From positions 189,596,453 through 189,660,452 of the forward strand of contig NC_068938.1 of the NCBI RefSeq assembly GCF_016801865.2: a stretch of 64,000 nt of DNA, written 5' to 3'. The notes under the pieces were generated by a model. That model did no database searches, was not told where the DNA came from, and saw only the letters and a program-made list of their open reading frames with translations. Source of the stretch: Culex pipiens pallens (taxonomy: Eukaryota > Arthropoda > Insecta > Diptera > Culicidae). The translations under genes and the position numbers were made by a program. Below, one piece after another: positions 49,931-58,654 of this stretch; positions within the stretch are counted from its first letter, which is position 1, and each line of letters begins with the position of its first letter.

Positions 49931-49936
49931 TTATCA
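49931..49936. promoter_or_regulatory. GATA-type site TTATCA upstream of the first NAT gene
   Basis: TTATCA (TGATAA on the minus strand) lies 199 bp before the ATG at 50130, in CGCTTATCACGTTCGGTGG. The other two NAT genes have the same core at 205 and 229 bp. A CATAAAATAG stretch at about 50028 could be TATA-like. Its role is inferred from position only. Confidence 0.35.
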
Positions 49937-50129
49937 CGTTCGGTGGAGCTACCGTTTTGCCATAGTAAAACTTTCCCGTATTAGCAAAATATTTCCCCAA
50001 TTTAATGGCTATCGCGCGCCCAACTTCATAAAATAGTAATTAGCGAACCCTGCTGCTTCCACGTAGTGTACTCCCAGACATTGTAGTGCTCGGTAGCTTT
50101 AGCTTGCCTTCCCAGTTCGCAACTCCAGA

Positions 50130-52193
50130 ATGGCCACCTCAAACCCTGCTTTCGTCCCGGATGGTACTCCGGCCGACTACGATCCGAAAACCCGCCCCAA
50201 GAAGCTCCCACTAACCGGCGCGGGTTTCCCGCCAAAGCCACCCGATTACAGCCCGGCTGCAACGATGACCACGGAGAAGAAGCAACCACCGCGGGACAAG
50301 TGGGGCAAGGATATTGAGTTTCTGCTGTCGTGTATCGCCCTGTCGGTGGGGCTGGGGAACGTGTGGAGGTTCCCGTTTACGGCGCTGGAGAACGGGGGTG
50401 GAGCGTTCGTGATTCCGTACCTGATCGTGTTGCTGCTGGTTGGAAGGCCGATTTACTACCTGGAGATGTTGATTGGGCAGTTCTCGAGCCGGGGTTGTAT
50501 AGATGTGTACGATGCTTCGCCGGCGATGCGCGGGATCGGGTATGGGCAGACGTACTCGACGTTCATCGTGATGACGTATTACGCGTCGTTGATGGGAGTT
50601 ACGATGCGGTACCTGGTGGCGTCGTTCGGGGATCCGCTGCCGTGGAGCGAGTGCAAGGATAGCTGGAATGCCACGTGTATCGATTCGAGGCTGGCGGTGA
50701 ACATGGTTGAAGGGGATAACGCTACGAAGGTGTCCTCAGCGGAGCTGTACTTTGTGTGAGTAGTTTGAGGATCGGTTCTTTTAAAACACTAAGGAGTTTG
50801 ATTTTCAGTAATGACGTCCTCAAAGAAGCTGATTCCATCGATGACGGTATCGGCAGCCCGGATTGGCGCTTAGTGTTGTGCCTTCTGATCCCCTGGACGT
50901 GCATCTGCCTGACGCTGGTCAAAGGGATCAAGAGCTCGGGGAAGGTTGCTTACTTCCTGGCGATCTTTCCGTACGTGGTGATGCTGGTGCTGCTGATTCG
51001 AGCGTGTACGCTCGAAGGAGCCGGCGCTGGTATGCTGTACTTCATCAAGCCCCAGTGGGATCGGATCTTCGAGGCCAAGGTGTGGTACGCTGCCGTAACG
51101 CAGGTGTTCTTCTCGTTGACTGTTTGCTTCGGCAACGTGATCATGTACTCGTCGTACAACCGGTTTTCGAACAATGTGTACAGGTTTGTGAGATGGTTTA
51201 TACTAGAAGATCCTTCTTATAACGCTTGATTTTTCTCTAGGGACGTCACCATCGTATCGATCATGGATACCTGCACCTCAATGCTAGCCGGGCTGATCGT
51301 GTTCGGCGTCATTGGTCACCTAGCGCACGTAACGGATGCTCCGGACCTAAGCAAGGTTGTCCGTGGAGGTGCCGGACTCGCGTTCATCACCTATCCGGAC
51401 GCGATCGCCAAGTTTCAGTTCTGGCCGCAGTTCTTCGCGGTAGCATTCTTCTTGATGCTGTTCGTGCTTGGGATTGGAAGTAACGTTGGAATGGCCACGA
51501 CGATCATGACCGTTGTTCGGGATCGATTCCCGCATTTGAAGCCATCGTTGGTGGCGTTTGTGATCGCGATCATCGGCTTCAGCATCGGGATCATCTACAC
51601 GACTCCTGGCGGTCAGTACCTGTTGGACTTTTTGGACTTTTACGGCGCATCGTTTGTGGCGCTGGTGCTGGCTGTTTTCGAGATGATTACCTTCGCGTGG
51701 ATCTACGGGGTGGGAAGAATCTGTCGGGATATCGAGTTCATGCTGGGTATTCAAACCGGCTTGTACTGGAGAGTCTGCTGGGGCTTCGTGACTCCAGTCA
51801 TGCTCGCAGCTATCCTAATATACCACGTGGCAACGTACAAAGCTCTGACCTTCAACGGTTACGTCTACACGAACGGGATGTACGGTAAGGTCTACAACAA
51901 TATCAAGCCTCGAAGCTCCGTCAATAACCACACATTTCCAAACAGCCTTCGGATGGTGCGTGTTCGCCGCGGGAGTCCTGCAACTTCCGGCGTGGGCCCT
52001 CTACGCCGTGCTGAAGCGAAAGGAAGCCACCTGGCAGGATCGGATAGCGAGCTGCTTCAAGCCAACCCACGACTGGGGTCCCGAGGATCCCGAGCTGAAC
52101 GCCAAGTACCACGAGTCGGTGTACAAGTACGAGCAGACGCTGCCGGCGGGGCGGAGTTTGGGCCGGAAAATGCTCGATAATGTGTTTCATTAA
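50130..52193 (+). CDS. SLC6 sodium-dependent nutrient amino acid transporter, copy 1
   Basis: Join 50130-50755, 50809-51183, 51241-51884, 51946-52193: 630 residues, the usual SLC6 length. The insect NAT branch takes up neutral or essential amino acids with Na+ at the gut or other plasma membranes. Seen: a 54-residue Pro-rich tail, then RDKWGKDIEF (55-64), VGLGNVWRFPF in TM1, EMLIGQF in TM2 (G116), an extracellular loop with Cys175 and Cys183 and two NAT sequons (N180, N197), FFSLTVCFGNVIMYSSYNRF in TM6, GLAFITYPDAI in loop 4, LGIGS in TM8, and TPGGQYLLDFLDFYGASF. Twelve membrane segments are expected. Exon phases are 2, 2, 1. The NAT start MATSNPAF fits the other copies. No uORF sits before this ATG; acceptors at 50115 and 50128 suggest a spliced leader, perhaps from 33.1 kb. 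Substrate cannot be told from sequence. Confidence 0.95.
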
Positions 52194-52378
52194 GGGCGGG
52201 GTTCATTGTGGGAGACTTGCCAGTGACTTTAAAACAATTTCTGATTATGACTAGACAAGAAGATGAATCTTTGTGCCTTTTGGTTAGCTAATTGACAGTA
52301 TTGAAAAGATTTGCGTAAGATATAGTAAATTTAAGATGGTAAAAACTTGAAATTAACTCTTACTGAATTTTAACTTTA

Positions 52379-52384
52379 AATAAA
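52379..52384 (+). terminator. Poly(A) signal AATAAA of NAT copy 1
   Basis: AATAAA 186 bp after the stop at 52193, in AT-rich DNA. Confidence 0.65.
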
Positions 52385-53531
52385 CATTCAAAATCAAAAG
52401 TATCAACACTTTTTCTCAACAATGTAGATCATCATTTGGCACGGTACCTCCATTCAGCGACCACGGTCATAAAATGTCGAATGTTTCAAGATAAGTTCGC
52501 ATTTTTACGGTTGTGAAACGTACAGCTTTAATTGCAGGTCATTTCGAACTCAGTATTGGGCAGGATTGAACCGGTTTTTATCAGCCATCAACATTGCTCT
52601 TTGACTTTTGAAATTCGGGAGTGATGTTTTAAGAATTATTTAAGAAAAAGCTTTGAGGTTATCCTGTTACTAAAAATACAGTTTTGTAACCTTTGAGATA
52701 TTCTAGGTCATCCAAAATATCGTTTCTAAGTCATTTGATAATTAGTTGCTAGATCATTCGAATTTTTCTGAAAAGTTTATACGAAATATCAAGTTAGAAT
52801 TCCTACTTTTTAGCCTACAATCACATCCTTAGAGTTACCGTTAGTAAGGAAGGGTATAATGCAAATCTGTATCAACCAGGGATGAAATAATGAGCATGAG
52901 CATGAGCATGAGAGACCACCCAAGGTTACCCCTCCGTTGGTGAACAGAACCGTAATATCCTTTCAACACGACCGATCATAGGCTTCAGCGATCTAGTAAC
53001 CGCGTAACCGAGTAACCGCGAGGTCCCGCTACTCACAATCGAATTTTGACAGCGATACAACGAAAATGGAAGAGATGGAAATGCAAAAACGAGTCTAAGC
53101 GTCCCCGTGGCACTAAATTAATCTAATCTAATCTAATCGAACACAAGCGCAGCCAGTCCGAAGAAAGCATCCGGGAAGAACTTATGGTTAGATTACGCCT
53201 CAAGTTCCTTCTTGTCATTATTATTAATGATTGCAGTACTTTCGAGAACCCCCGAAGTGTATTACACTCATTAAAGCGGCTTGGCCTACTGCGTTGCATA
53301 AACCGCATGAGACATATTCTATGAACGGATCCCACCTTCATAGAACCATCAAGGGAAGAAGAAGAAGCCGGGGACATACCGTACCAACCGGTTCGAGTTA
53401 TTTATAGATTATAATGGTGTGTCGTGTGTAGGGGAATCGTTGGGGAAAGGATTGTTGTGTTATATAGTAAATGACCTTGTGACATTATTTCACCACTACG
53501 GATTAATTCACTCAAGGAGTATAAATCCCTT

Positions 53532-53597
53532 GGTAGCCGAATGGCTAGAGCATCCGACTTTCAATCCAAAGGTGTGAGTTCGAATCCCACCTGATTC
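53532..53597 (+). mobile_element. tRNA-like SINE head
   Basis: GGTAGCCGAATGGCTAGAGC (box A-like) and GTGAGTTCGAATCCCACC (intact T-arm). The anticodon arm is irregular and no acceptor stem can be paired, so it is a SINE or pseudogene. Confidence 0.5.
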
Positions 53598-53651
53598 TAT
53601 GCGTTTTTTGTTCATATTCAAAGTTCATTTACAGTCGAAAAATTTCAAGGA

Positions 53652-53725
53652 GACCGGTCGGGAATCAAACCCTGAACCTTCCGCTTATGAGGCGGGAGCC
53701 GTAGCCATTAAGCCACGGGCCGGTC
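53652..53725 (-). pseudogene. tRNA-like pseudogene, CAT anticodon
   Basis: 74 bases. The first six bases GACCGG pair with the 3' end, and a CCGC/GCGG anticodon stem presents CTCATAA with anticodon CAT. The T stem pairs at only three positions and there is no discriminator base, so it is unlikely to work as tRNA-Met. Confidence 0.45.
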
Positions 53726-54175
53726 ATAATACTAGTTTTGTCAGATGGTCAGCACACTAATCATGCCATTATTTAATTATAACAACCACGCACCCAAGCA
53801 CACAAACAGCGACACAAAATAAATGAAAATCAGCATGCAAAAACAAGACAGCGCTTCCCCGTGGTCAGCGCACTAATGATCCGTCCCCGTGGCACTAAAT
53901 AATATCCTAAATTTCAGCGTGTCTTTCGATAAACGATTCTATAGAAATTACTTTTTCGCCGTGAAAATTTAACCATTATTTGAAAACTTAATGCATAATT
54001 AACCCGACGCAGTGCTTTCTGATCAACGATGGGCATTTAAAGTCACAAAACAATTAATGTAATCTTAATTAAAGCACAAAAACACCAATCACTGAAAAAA
54101 AAAATGACGCCCGAAACACGAATAATCCTGCAAGGCGTGTGCTCTGCTCCCCCGTCCAAAATCGACTGAAGCGGG

Positions 54176-54672
54176 CAGGGTTGTTAAAATATCAAAATAT
54201 CAGCTCTCAGCAACTATCATGCCTCAAATACAACTGCTCTTCTCTCCTCATTGAAACTCTCAGCGCAGAACATAGCCGAACACATTTTCGTGTTTACCCA
54301 CTCGCGATTGACATTTTCCTTTTCTCTCTCATTCCCGCTTCCACGACCATCCTACCGCAACAGCGTTTAACCACAAAAGCCGTCGCAAAACCAACTTCGC
54401 AAACGCAATTTAACGGGACGTCATGCGTGGTCGGCTCCTAATCTCCATCTCGCGTTCTCTTTTTGCAGTTTTCGGAGAGATTGAGAGACTCAGCGGTGAG
54501 AACGCTTAGTCGAGGAAAAGGGGAGGAGTGATAGAGAGAGAATGACATCGCTGGGAATCACGAGACACAAGAAGAGATCTCACAATCTATAGTGACGGCC
54601 GCTATGCTCTCGGATATTTTTGGTGCAGAGATAAGCAATTGATAGCTTTTCTATCAGTCATTTGCAACACTG
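54176..54672. mobile_element. 497-bp hAT MITE with 8-bp target duplication
   Basis: GAAGCGGG at 54168-54175 recurs at 54673-54680. Ends CAGGGTTGTT and, inverted, CAGTGTTGCA. The interior has CGGTGAGAACG and GAGAGAGA-rich sequence. The 100-codon frame 54139-54441 crosses the left end and is not a gene. Confidence 0.88.
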
Positions 54673-54718
54673 GAAGCGGGCAACACAATAAACACTAATC
54701 ACTGAAAAAAGTATCAAC

Positions 54719-55309
54719 TAGGGATGAAATAATCGCAAAAAAATAATTTTCGCTTGCAAACTTTATCACACGCGAAAGAGAGAGAAGGCTAGTCACTCAA
54801 AAGAATATCGCTCCCGAACTTCTCAAATAAAAATCAATCTGTTGAAGATTTGTTTTGAATTTCCTTGTTAGAACAACTTAAACCTAATTATTTCGCTTTG
54901 TTTACACACATAGCACATCTACAAAAAAGTGACAGATTATTTTTCGACCTGCAATTGTAGTAGTGAAATAGATGATCCACCGAATAATCAATCAACAAAA
55001 CGTTTTGTTGGTTTGAAAATCAAGATTTTTGTTGAATCAACGCTAAACGTCAAAGCAACTTTTTCAAAACAACAAAAGATTTTTGTGGAATTGAGAAAAT
55101 CAAGGTTTGTTTCAACGCAAAATCGCCGTTGATTATATTCAACAAACATTTTGTTGAATCAAACCTCGTACAGGCTGATTCTACAAAATATTTTTCTGCG
55201 TGTTTTATCGATCTTTCGTGCTCGAGAGAGGAGAGCCAAGTTCTCTTTCGATTTTTTCTCTTGATGAGCGTCAAATGAATTTCTTTTGATGATGATTCTT
55301 CCATCGCTG
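54719..55309. mobile_element. 591-bp hAT MITE with 8-bp target duplication
   Basis: GTATCAAC at 54711-54718 recurs at 55310-55317. Left end TAGGGATGAAATAATC; right end inverts to CAGCGATGGAAGAATC. The interior carries CAACAAAACGTTTTGTTG, a perfect palindrome. The left terminus is the same family as the orphan end at 52877, which is preceded by the same 8 bases. Confidence 0.88.
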
Positions 55310-55821
55310 GTATCAACATAATGGCGCATAGAATGACTCTTTGGAGTTAATACCTGCTAGTCTACCGCTGTACCAAGCAAGAAGTTGGTGGTGACTCCGA
55401 CCCATAACCTTCAGCGAGTTCGATAGACTACATTGGTTCTCAACGAAGGTTCCCAAATAAAGTACTTATCAATACGAGGCGGTGTTTATTGCGAACTTCA
55501 AAACCCCATACCGGCCCAAATTCAGGGAATAATTAACTGCCCTACACTGATTGCAATCGTTTCAGGTTGTACTCGGTAAGCTATTGTCGTCAATCCGGGA
55601 TTGATTTGGTTGGTCAGTTTGTCAAAGCACCTGGTATTGGCATTTCATCCCACAGACAACTCTGCCTTTCCCAGCTTTCTCAGCCAACCTTCCAAAGCTT
55701 TCCCAACAGCTGCCTCCGCTTGTCTGTGACCACGCTCCCATTTCTAATCTTTTTATAGCGGGGGATAAAATTACCAGACGATTTTGACGCGCTTTTGATA
55801 AACTGGATCCCGAATAAGTCA

Positions 55822-55849
55822 ATTTCCTCCATTATCAGGCTTTCCGGGG
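55822..55849. promoter_or_regulatory. Conserved upstream box with a GATA site, NAT copy 2
   Basis: A 28-bp block around TTATCAGG matches the block before NAT copy 3 (58440-58467) at 23 of 28 positions: ATTTCCT, TTATCAGG and TTCCGGGG are identical in both. The TTATCA core is 229 bp before the ATG. GATA factors drive many insect gut genes, so a gut enhancer or promoter element is a reasonable inference. 55318-55821 shows no gene. Confidence 0.5.
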
Positions 55850-55971
55850 TTGGTGGACACATTTTTGGAAACAGCTTTAAAGCGCTCGCCCGTTCGGTCG
55901 AAGGACCCAGTTGGGCTGATCGGTTGGTAGCGTTGGGACATTGAATGGTACGGTCTGCTCGTTGCAGCTTT

Positions 55972-56034
55972 ATGGAGAATCGGCTACGCGAGCCAAGCTT
56001 TGGAACCGAGGACGAACGCGTTTTGGGTGGTTGA
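55972..56034 (+). CDS. Conserved 20-aa leader peptide (uORF) of NAT copy 2
   Basis: Encodes MENRLREPSFGTEDERVLGG, then TGA, 26 bases before the transporter ATG at 56061 and in a different frame. A second in-frame ATG at 55945 would lengthen it by nine residues; the other copies do not have that extension. Compared with the copy at 58567 the peptide differs at three residues, while most other codons differ only at the third base. The spacer to the main ORF is not conserved. Such short-spaced uORFs usually reduce reinitiation, so I infer translational control of the transporter. It is not a known family as far as I can tell. Confidence 0.75.
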   Translation: MENRLREPSFGTEDERVLGG

Positions 56035-56060
56035 AACTTGAGGTGGCTTGCAGTGCCAGG

Positions 56061-58063
56061 ATGGCCTCATCAAATCCGGCTTTCGTGGCAGATGGTGATG
56101 CGGAGAAATCTTCACCAGCTACTAAAGATGATCCCAGCATGGATCAGAAGCAACCCCAGCGTGACAAGTGGGGTAAGGACATCGAGTTCCTGCTTTCGTG
56201 TATCGCTCTGTCGGTGGGGCTGGGGAACGTCTGGAGGTTCCCCTTTATGGCGTTGGAGAACGGCGGAGGAGCCTTTGTGATACCGTACCTGATCGTGTTG
56301 GTTCTAGTGGGACGACCTATCTACTACCTGGAGATGCTGATCGGGCAGTTCTCCAGCCGAGGTTGCATCAAAGTGTACGATGCTGTGCCGGCTATGCGAG
56401 GGATCGGCTATGGCCAGGTGTACTCTAGTGGAGTTGTGTTGGGATTCTACGCTTCCTTGTTGGGACTTACCACGAGGTATCTGATTGCATCGTTTTGGAA
56501 TCCACTTCCGTGGAGTGAGTGTCAGGACAGCTGGGAGGCGAATTGCATCGATTCCAGTCTGACGGTATCCAAGGGTATTGGGAGCAACGTTACGATGACG
56601 GTATCTGCGGAGCTGTACTTTGTGTAGGTATCAAAAGTTCCTTCATCACATCATACTAGCTCAATATTGACTCCTTCAGTAAAGACGTTCTCAACGCTGC
56701 TGAAAATCTGGACGATGGAATCGGATTACCAGACTGGCGACTAGTGCTATGCTTGCTCGTCCCTTGGACATTCATCTGCCTGGTGATGATCAAAGGAATC
56801 AAAAGCTCCGGAAAGGTGTCCTACTTCCTGGCGATCTTCCCGTACGTGGTGATGTTGGTGCTACTGATCCGATCTTGCACATTGGAGGGTGCTGCCGACG
56901 GAATGCTGTACTTCATCACGCCCCAGTGGGATCGAATCTTCGAAGCCAGGGTGTGGTACAACGCCGTAACGCAGATGTTCTTCTCGCTGGCGGTTTGCTT
57001 CGGCAACGTAATGATGTACTCCTCGTACAATCGGTTCTCGAACAACGTGTACAGGTACGAAAGCTCGTTAGTACCAAAAAAATCGTTCTGTAACCTATGA
57101 TATCTTCTAGGGACGTCACGATCGTATCCATTTTGGATACATCTACCTCCATGCTAGCCGGACTGATCGTGTTCGGCGTCATTGGTCACCTGGCACATCT
57201 TACCGGTGCGACCGAACTGAACACGGTCGTCCGCGGAGGAGCCGGACTAGCGTTCATCACCTATCCGGATGTGATCGCCAAGTTCACGTTTTGGCCGCAG
57301 TTCTTCGCGGTGGCGTTCTTCATGATGCTGTTCGTGCTGGGCATCGGGAGCATGCTGGGACTGGCCACGACAGTGATGACCATGATTCGGGATCGGTTCA
57401 CGCATTTGAAGCCTTCGCTGGTGGCGATTGGAATTTCGGTCGTTGGTTTCAGCATTGGGATCATGTACACAACTCCCGGAGGTCAGTTCCTGTTGGACTT
57501 TTTCGACTTTTACGGAGCTTCGTTTGTGGTGCTGGTTCTGGCTGTGTTTGAGGTTGTGACCTTTGCTTGGATATACGGAGTTGGGCGACTCTGTCGGGAC
57601 ATCGAGTTCATGTTGGGTCGTAAGACTGGGCTGTACTGGAGAATCTGCTGGGGTATCGTTACTCCAATCTTGTTGATAGCTATTCTTTTATATCACATAA
57701 TAACGTACGAAGCATTCACCTCTGGTGGGTACGTCTTCAGCAGTGGGATGTACGGTATGTTACTGATTTCATTTAAATCTAGAAGTGAACTTCAAGAATC
57801 CGATTAATTCAACAGCATTCGGATGGTGCGTCTTCGCCGCTGGAGTCCTGCAACTTCCAGCTTGGGGCACCTACGCGGTGCTTAAACGAAACGAGGCAAC
57901 CTGGCGGGACCGGATACTGAACTGCTTCAAACCGACACACGATTGGGGTCCTGAGGATTCCGAGCTGAACGCTAGATACCACGAGTCAGTGTTCAAGTAC
58001 GAGCAGACTGTTCAAACAAATCGAAATATTTTTAAGAGATTTATAGATAATGTATTTAGATAA
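56061..58063 (+). CDS. SLC6 sodium-dependent nutrient amino acid transporter, copy 2
   Basis: Join 56061-56623, 56680-57054, 57111-57754, 57816-58063: 609 residues. Exons 2, 3 and 4 are 375, 644 and 248 nt, exactly as in the neighbouring copies, with the same phases, so the three arose by tandem duplication. Key parts: MASSNPAF start, RDKWGKDIEF, NVWRFPF (56-62), EMLIGQF (G95), loop Cys pair in ECQDSWEANC, NVT sequon at N176, FFSLAVCFGNVMMYSSYNRF, GLAFITYPDVI, LGIGS. The paired NAT sequon of copy 1 (NATC) is absent here. The frame is open upstream to 55941 without an ATG, so ATG 56061 is the start. Translation is preceded by the uORF at 55972. Donors GTAGGT, GTACGA and GTATGT are acceptable. 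The protein ends FIDNVFR. Likely a plasma-membrane Na+/amino acid symporter; substrate unknown. Confidence 0.95.
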
Positions 58064-58383
58064 GAACATGTTAAAACAAAAATAATAGCTTTTCCGGTTA
58101 TCAATCAGTTTTGAAACGTACCGCGTCACAATCTGGAAATGCGGGAACCGAAACTGGTTCTTTCCCAGCCGCGGGCCACAATCGTATCTTATCACTCTGG
58201 GAAAGTTGACTGTGCAAATCACTGTGCTTGCAGGTTGGTTTCCAACCAGATTTGGCACTTCATCGTCGCAGGACAATCGCACGAGTAACTCTCAATGTTG
58301 GATATCAGAATCGTTCCGACCAAACCTACCTCCACTTGTCTGTGGAATCTTACGATTCTTATCATTTTCTACAGCACTAGGCC

Positions 58384-58389
58384 AATAAA
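58384..58389 (+). terminator. AATAAA, possible poly(A) signal of NAT copy 2
   Basis: The first AATAAA after the stop at 58063 is 321 bp away and only 270 bp before the next NAT start, so the two genes are packed closely. A nearer noncanonical signal (AATAAT near 58081) is possible. Confidence 0.35.
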
Positions 58390-58439
58390 ACGTGCCGATT
58401 ATCACACTCTGCCGTATTGAAGGGCTTTCAAATTAGCCG

Positions 58440-58467
58440 ATTTCCTGTGTTATCAGGTGTTCCGGGG
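58440..58467. promoter_or_regulatory. Conserved upstream box with GATA sites, NAT copy 3
   Basis: Counterpart of 55822-55849, with TTATCAGG at 58450-58457, 205 bp before the ATG. Further TTATCA cores lie at 58189-58194 and 58399-58404 in the same 590-bp intergenic stretch. This clustering suggests GATA-dependent expression, inferred from sequence only. Confidence 0.5.
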
Positions 58468-58566
58468 CTTTTGGGTGCTGGTTTTAAGCCTTTGATACCC
58501 AAACGGAGCGATCCAGTTGCGTTGAATCGCTTGTACAGTGCGTAATCCCCGCGCCTGAACTACTAC

Positions 58567-58629
58567 ATGGAGATTCGTCTTCGGGAGCTGAGTTTCGGAA
58601 CGGAGGACGTGCGCGTACTGGGAGGTTGA
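58567..58629 (+). CDS. Conserved 20-aa leader peptide (uORF) of NAT copy 3
   Basis: Encodes MEIRLRELSFGTEDVRVLGG, then TGA, 25 bases before the transporter ATG at 58655. An in-frame TAA upstream fixes the start at 58567. Sixteen of 20 residues are invariant in all three copies in this window, including the start ME, SFGTED and the end RVLGG. The codons for Thr12, Gly19, Val17, Leu18, Phe10, Ser9, Arg4 and Arg6 vary silently. Purifying selection on a peptide is the simplest reading. Confidence 0.78.
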   Translation: MEIRLRELSFGTEDVRVLGG

Positions 58630-58654
58630 GCAATCTGAAGATCCTGAAGTCAAA

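Larger units (their letters stand above)
52869..54175. mobile_element. Repeat-rich block with a hAT-like left end and tRNA-like pieces
   Basis: GTATCAAC at 52869-52876 is followed by CAGGGATGAAATAATGAGCA, a hAT-like left terminus whose right end is not obvious. A (TAATC)n tract at 53120-53140 follows the phrase CCCCGTGGCACTAAAT, which recurs near 53884. The frame 53123-53377 (minus) looks like repeat-derived sequence. Between are two tRNA-like SINE pieces. No NAT exon is seen here, so NAT copies 1 and 2 are separated only by mobile DNA. Confidence 0.45.

Noticed and set aside
50330..50662. Alternative-frame ORFs inside NAT and SLC45 exons
   Set aside because: Shadow frames caused by GC-rich codons of the real transporter frames.
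55941..56060. 40-residue N-terminal extension of NAT copy 2
   Set aside because: Open but without an ATG; homologous copies start at M-A-x-S-N-P-A-F.
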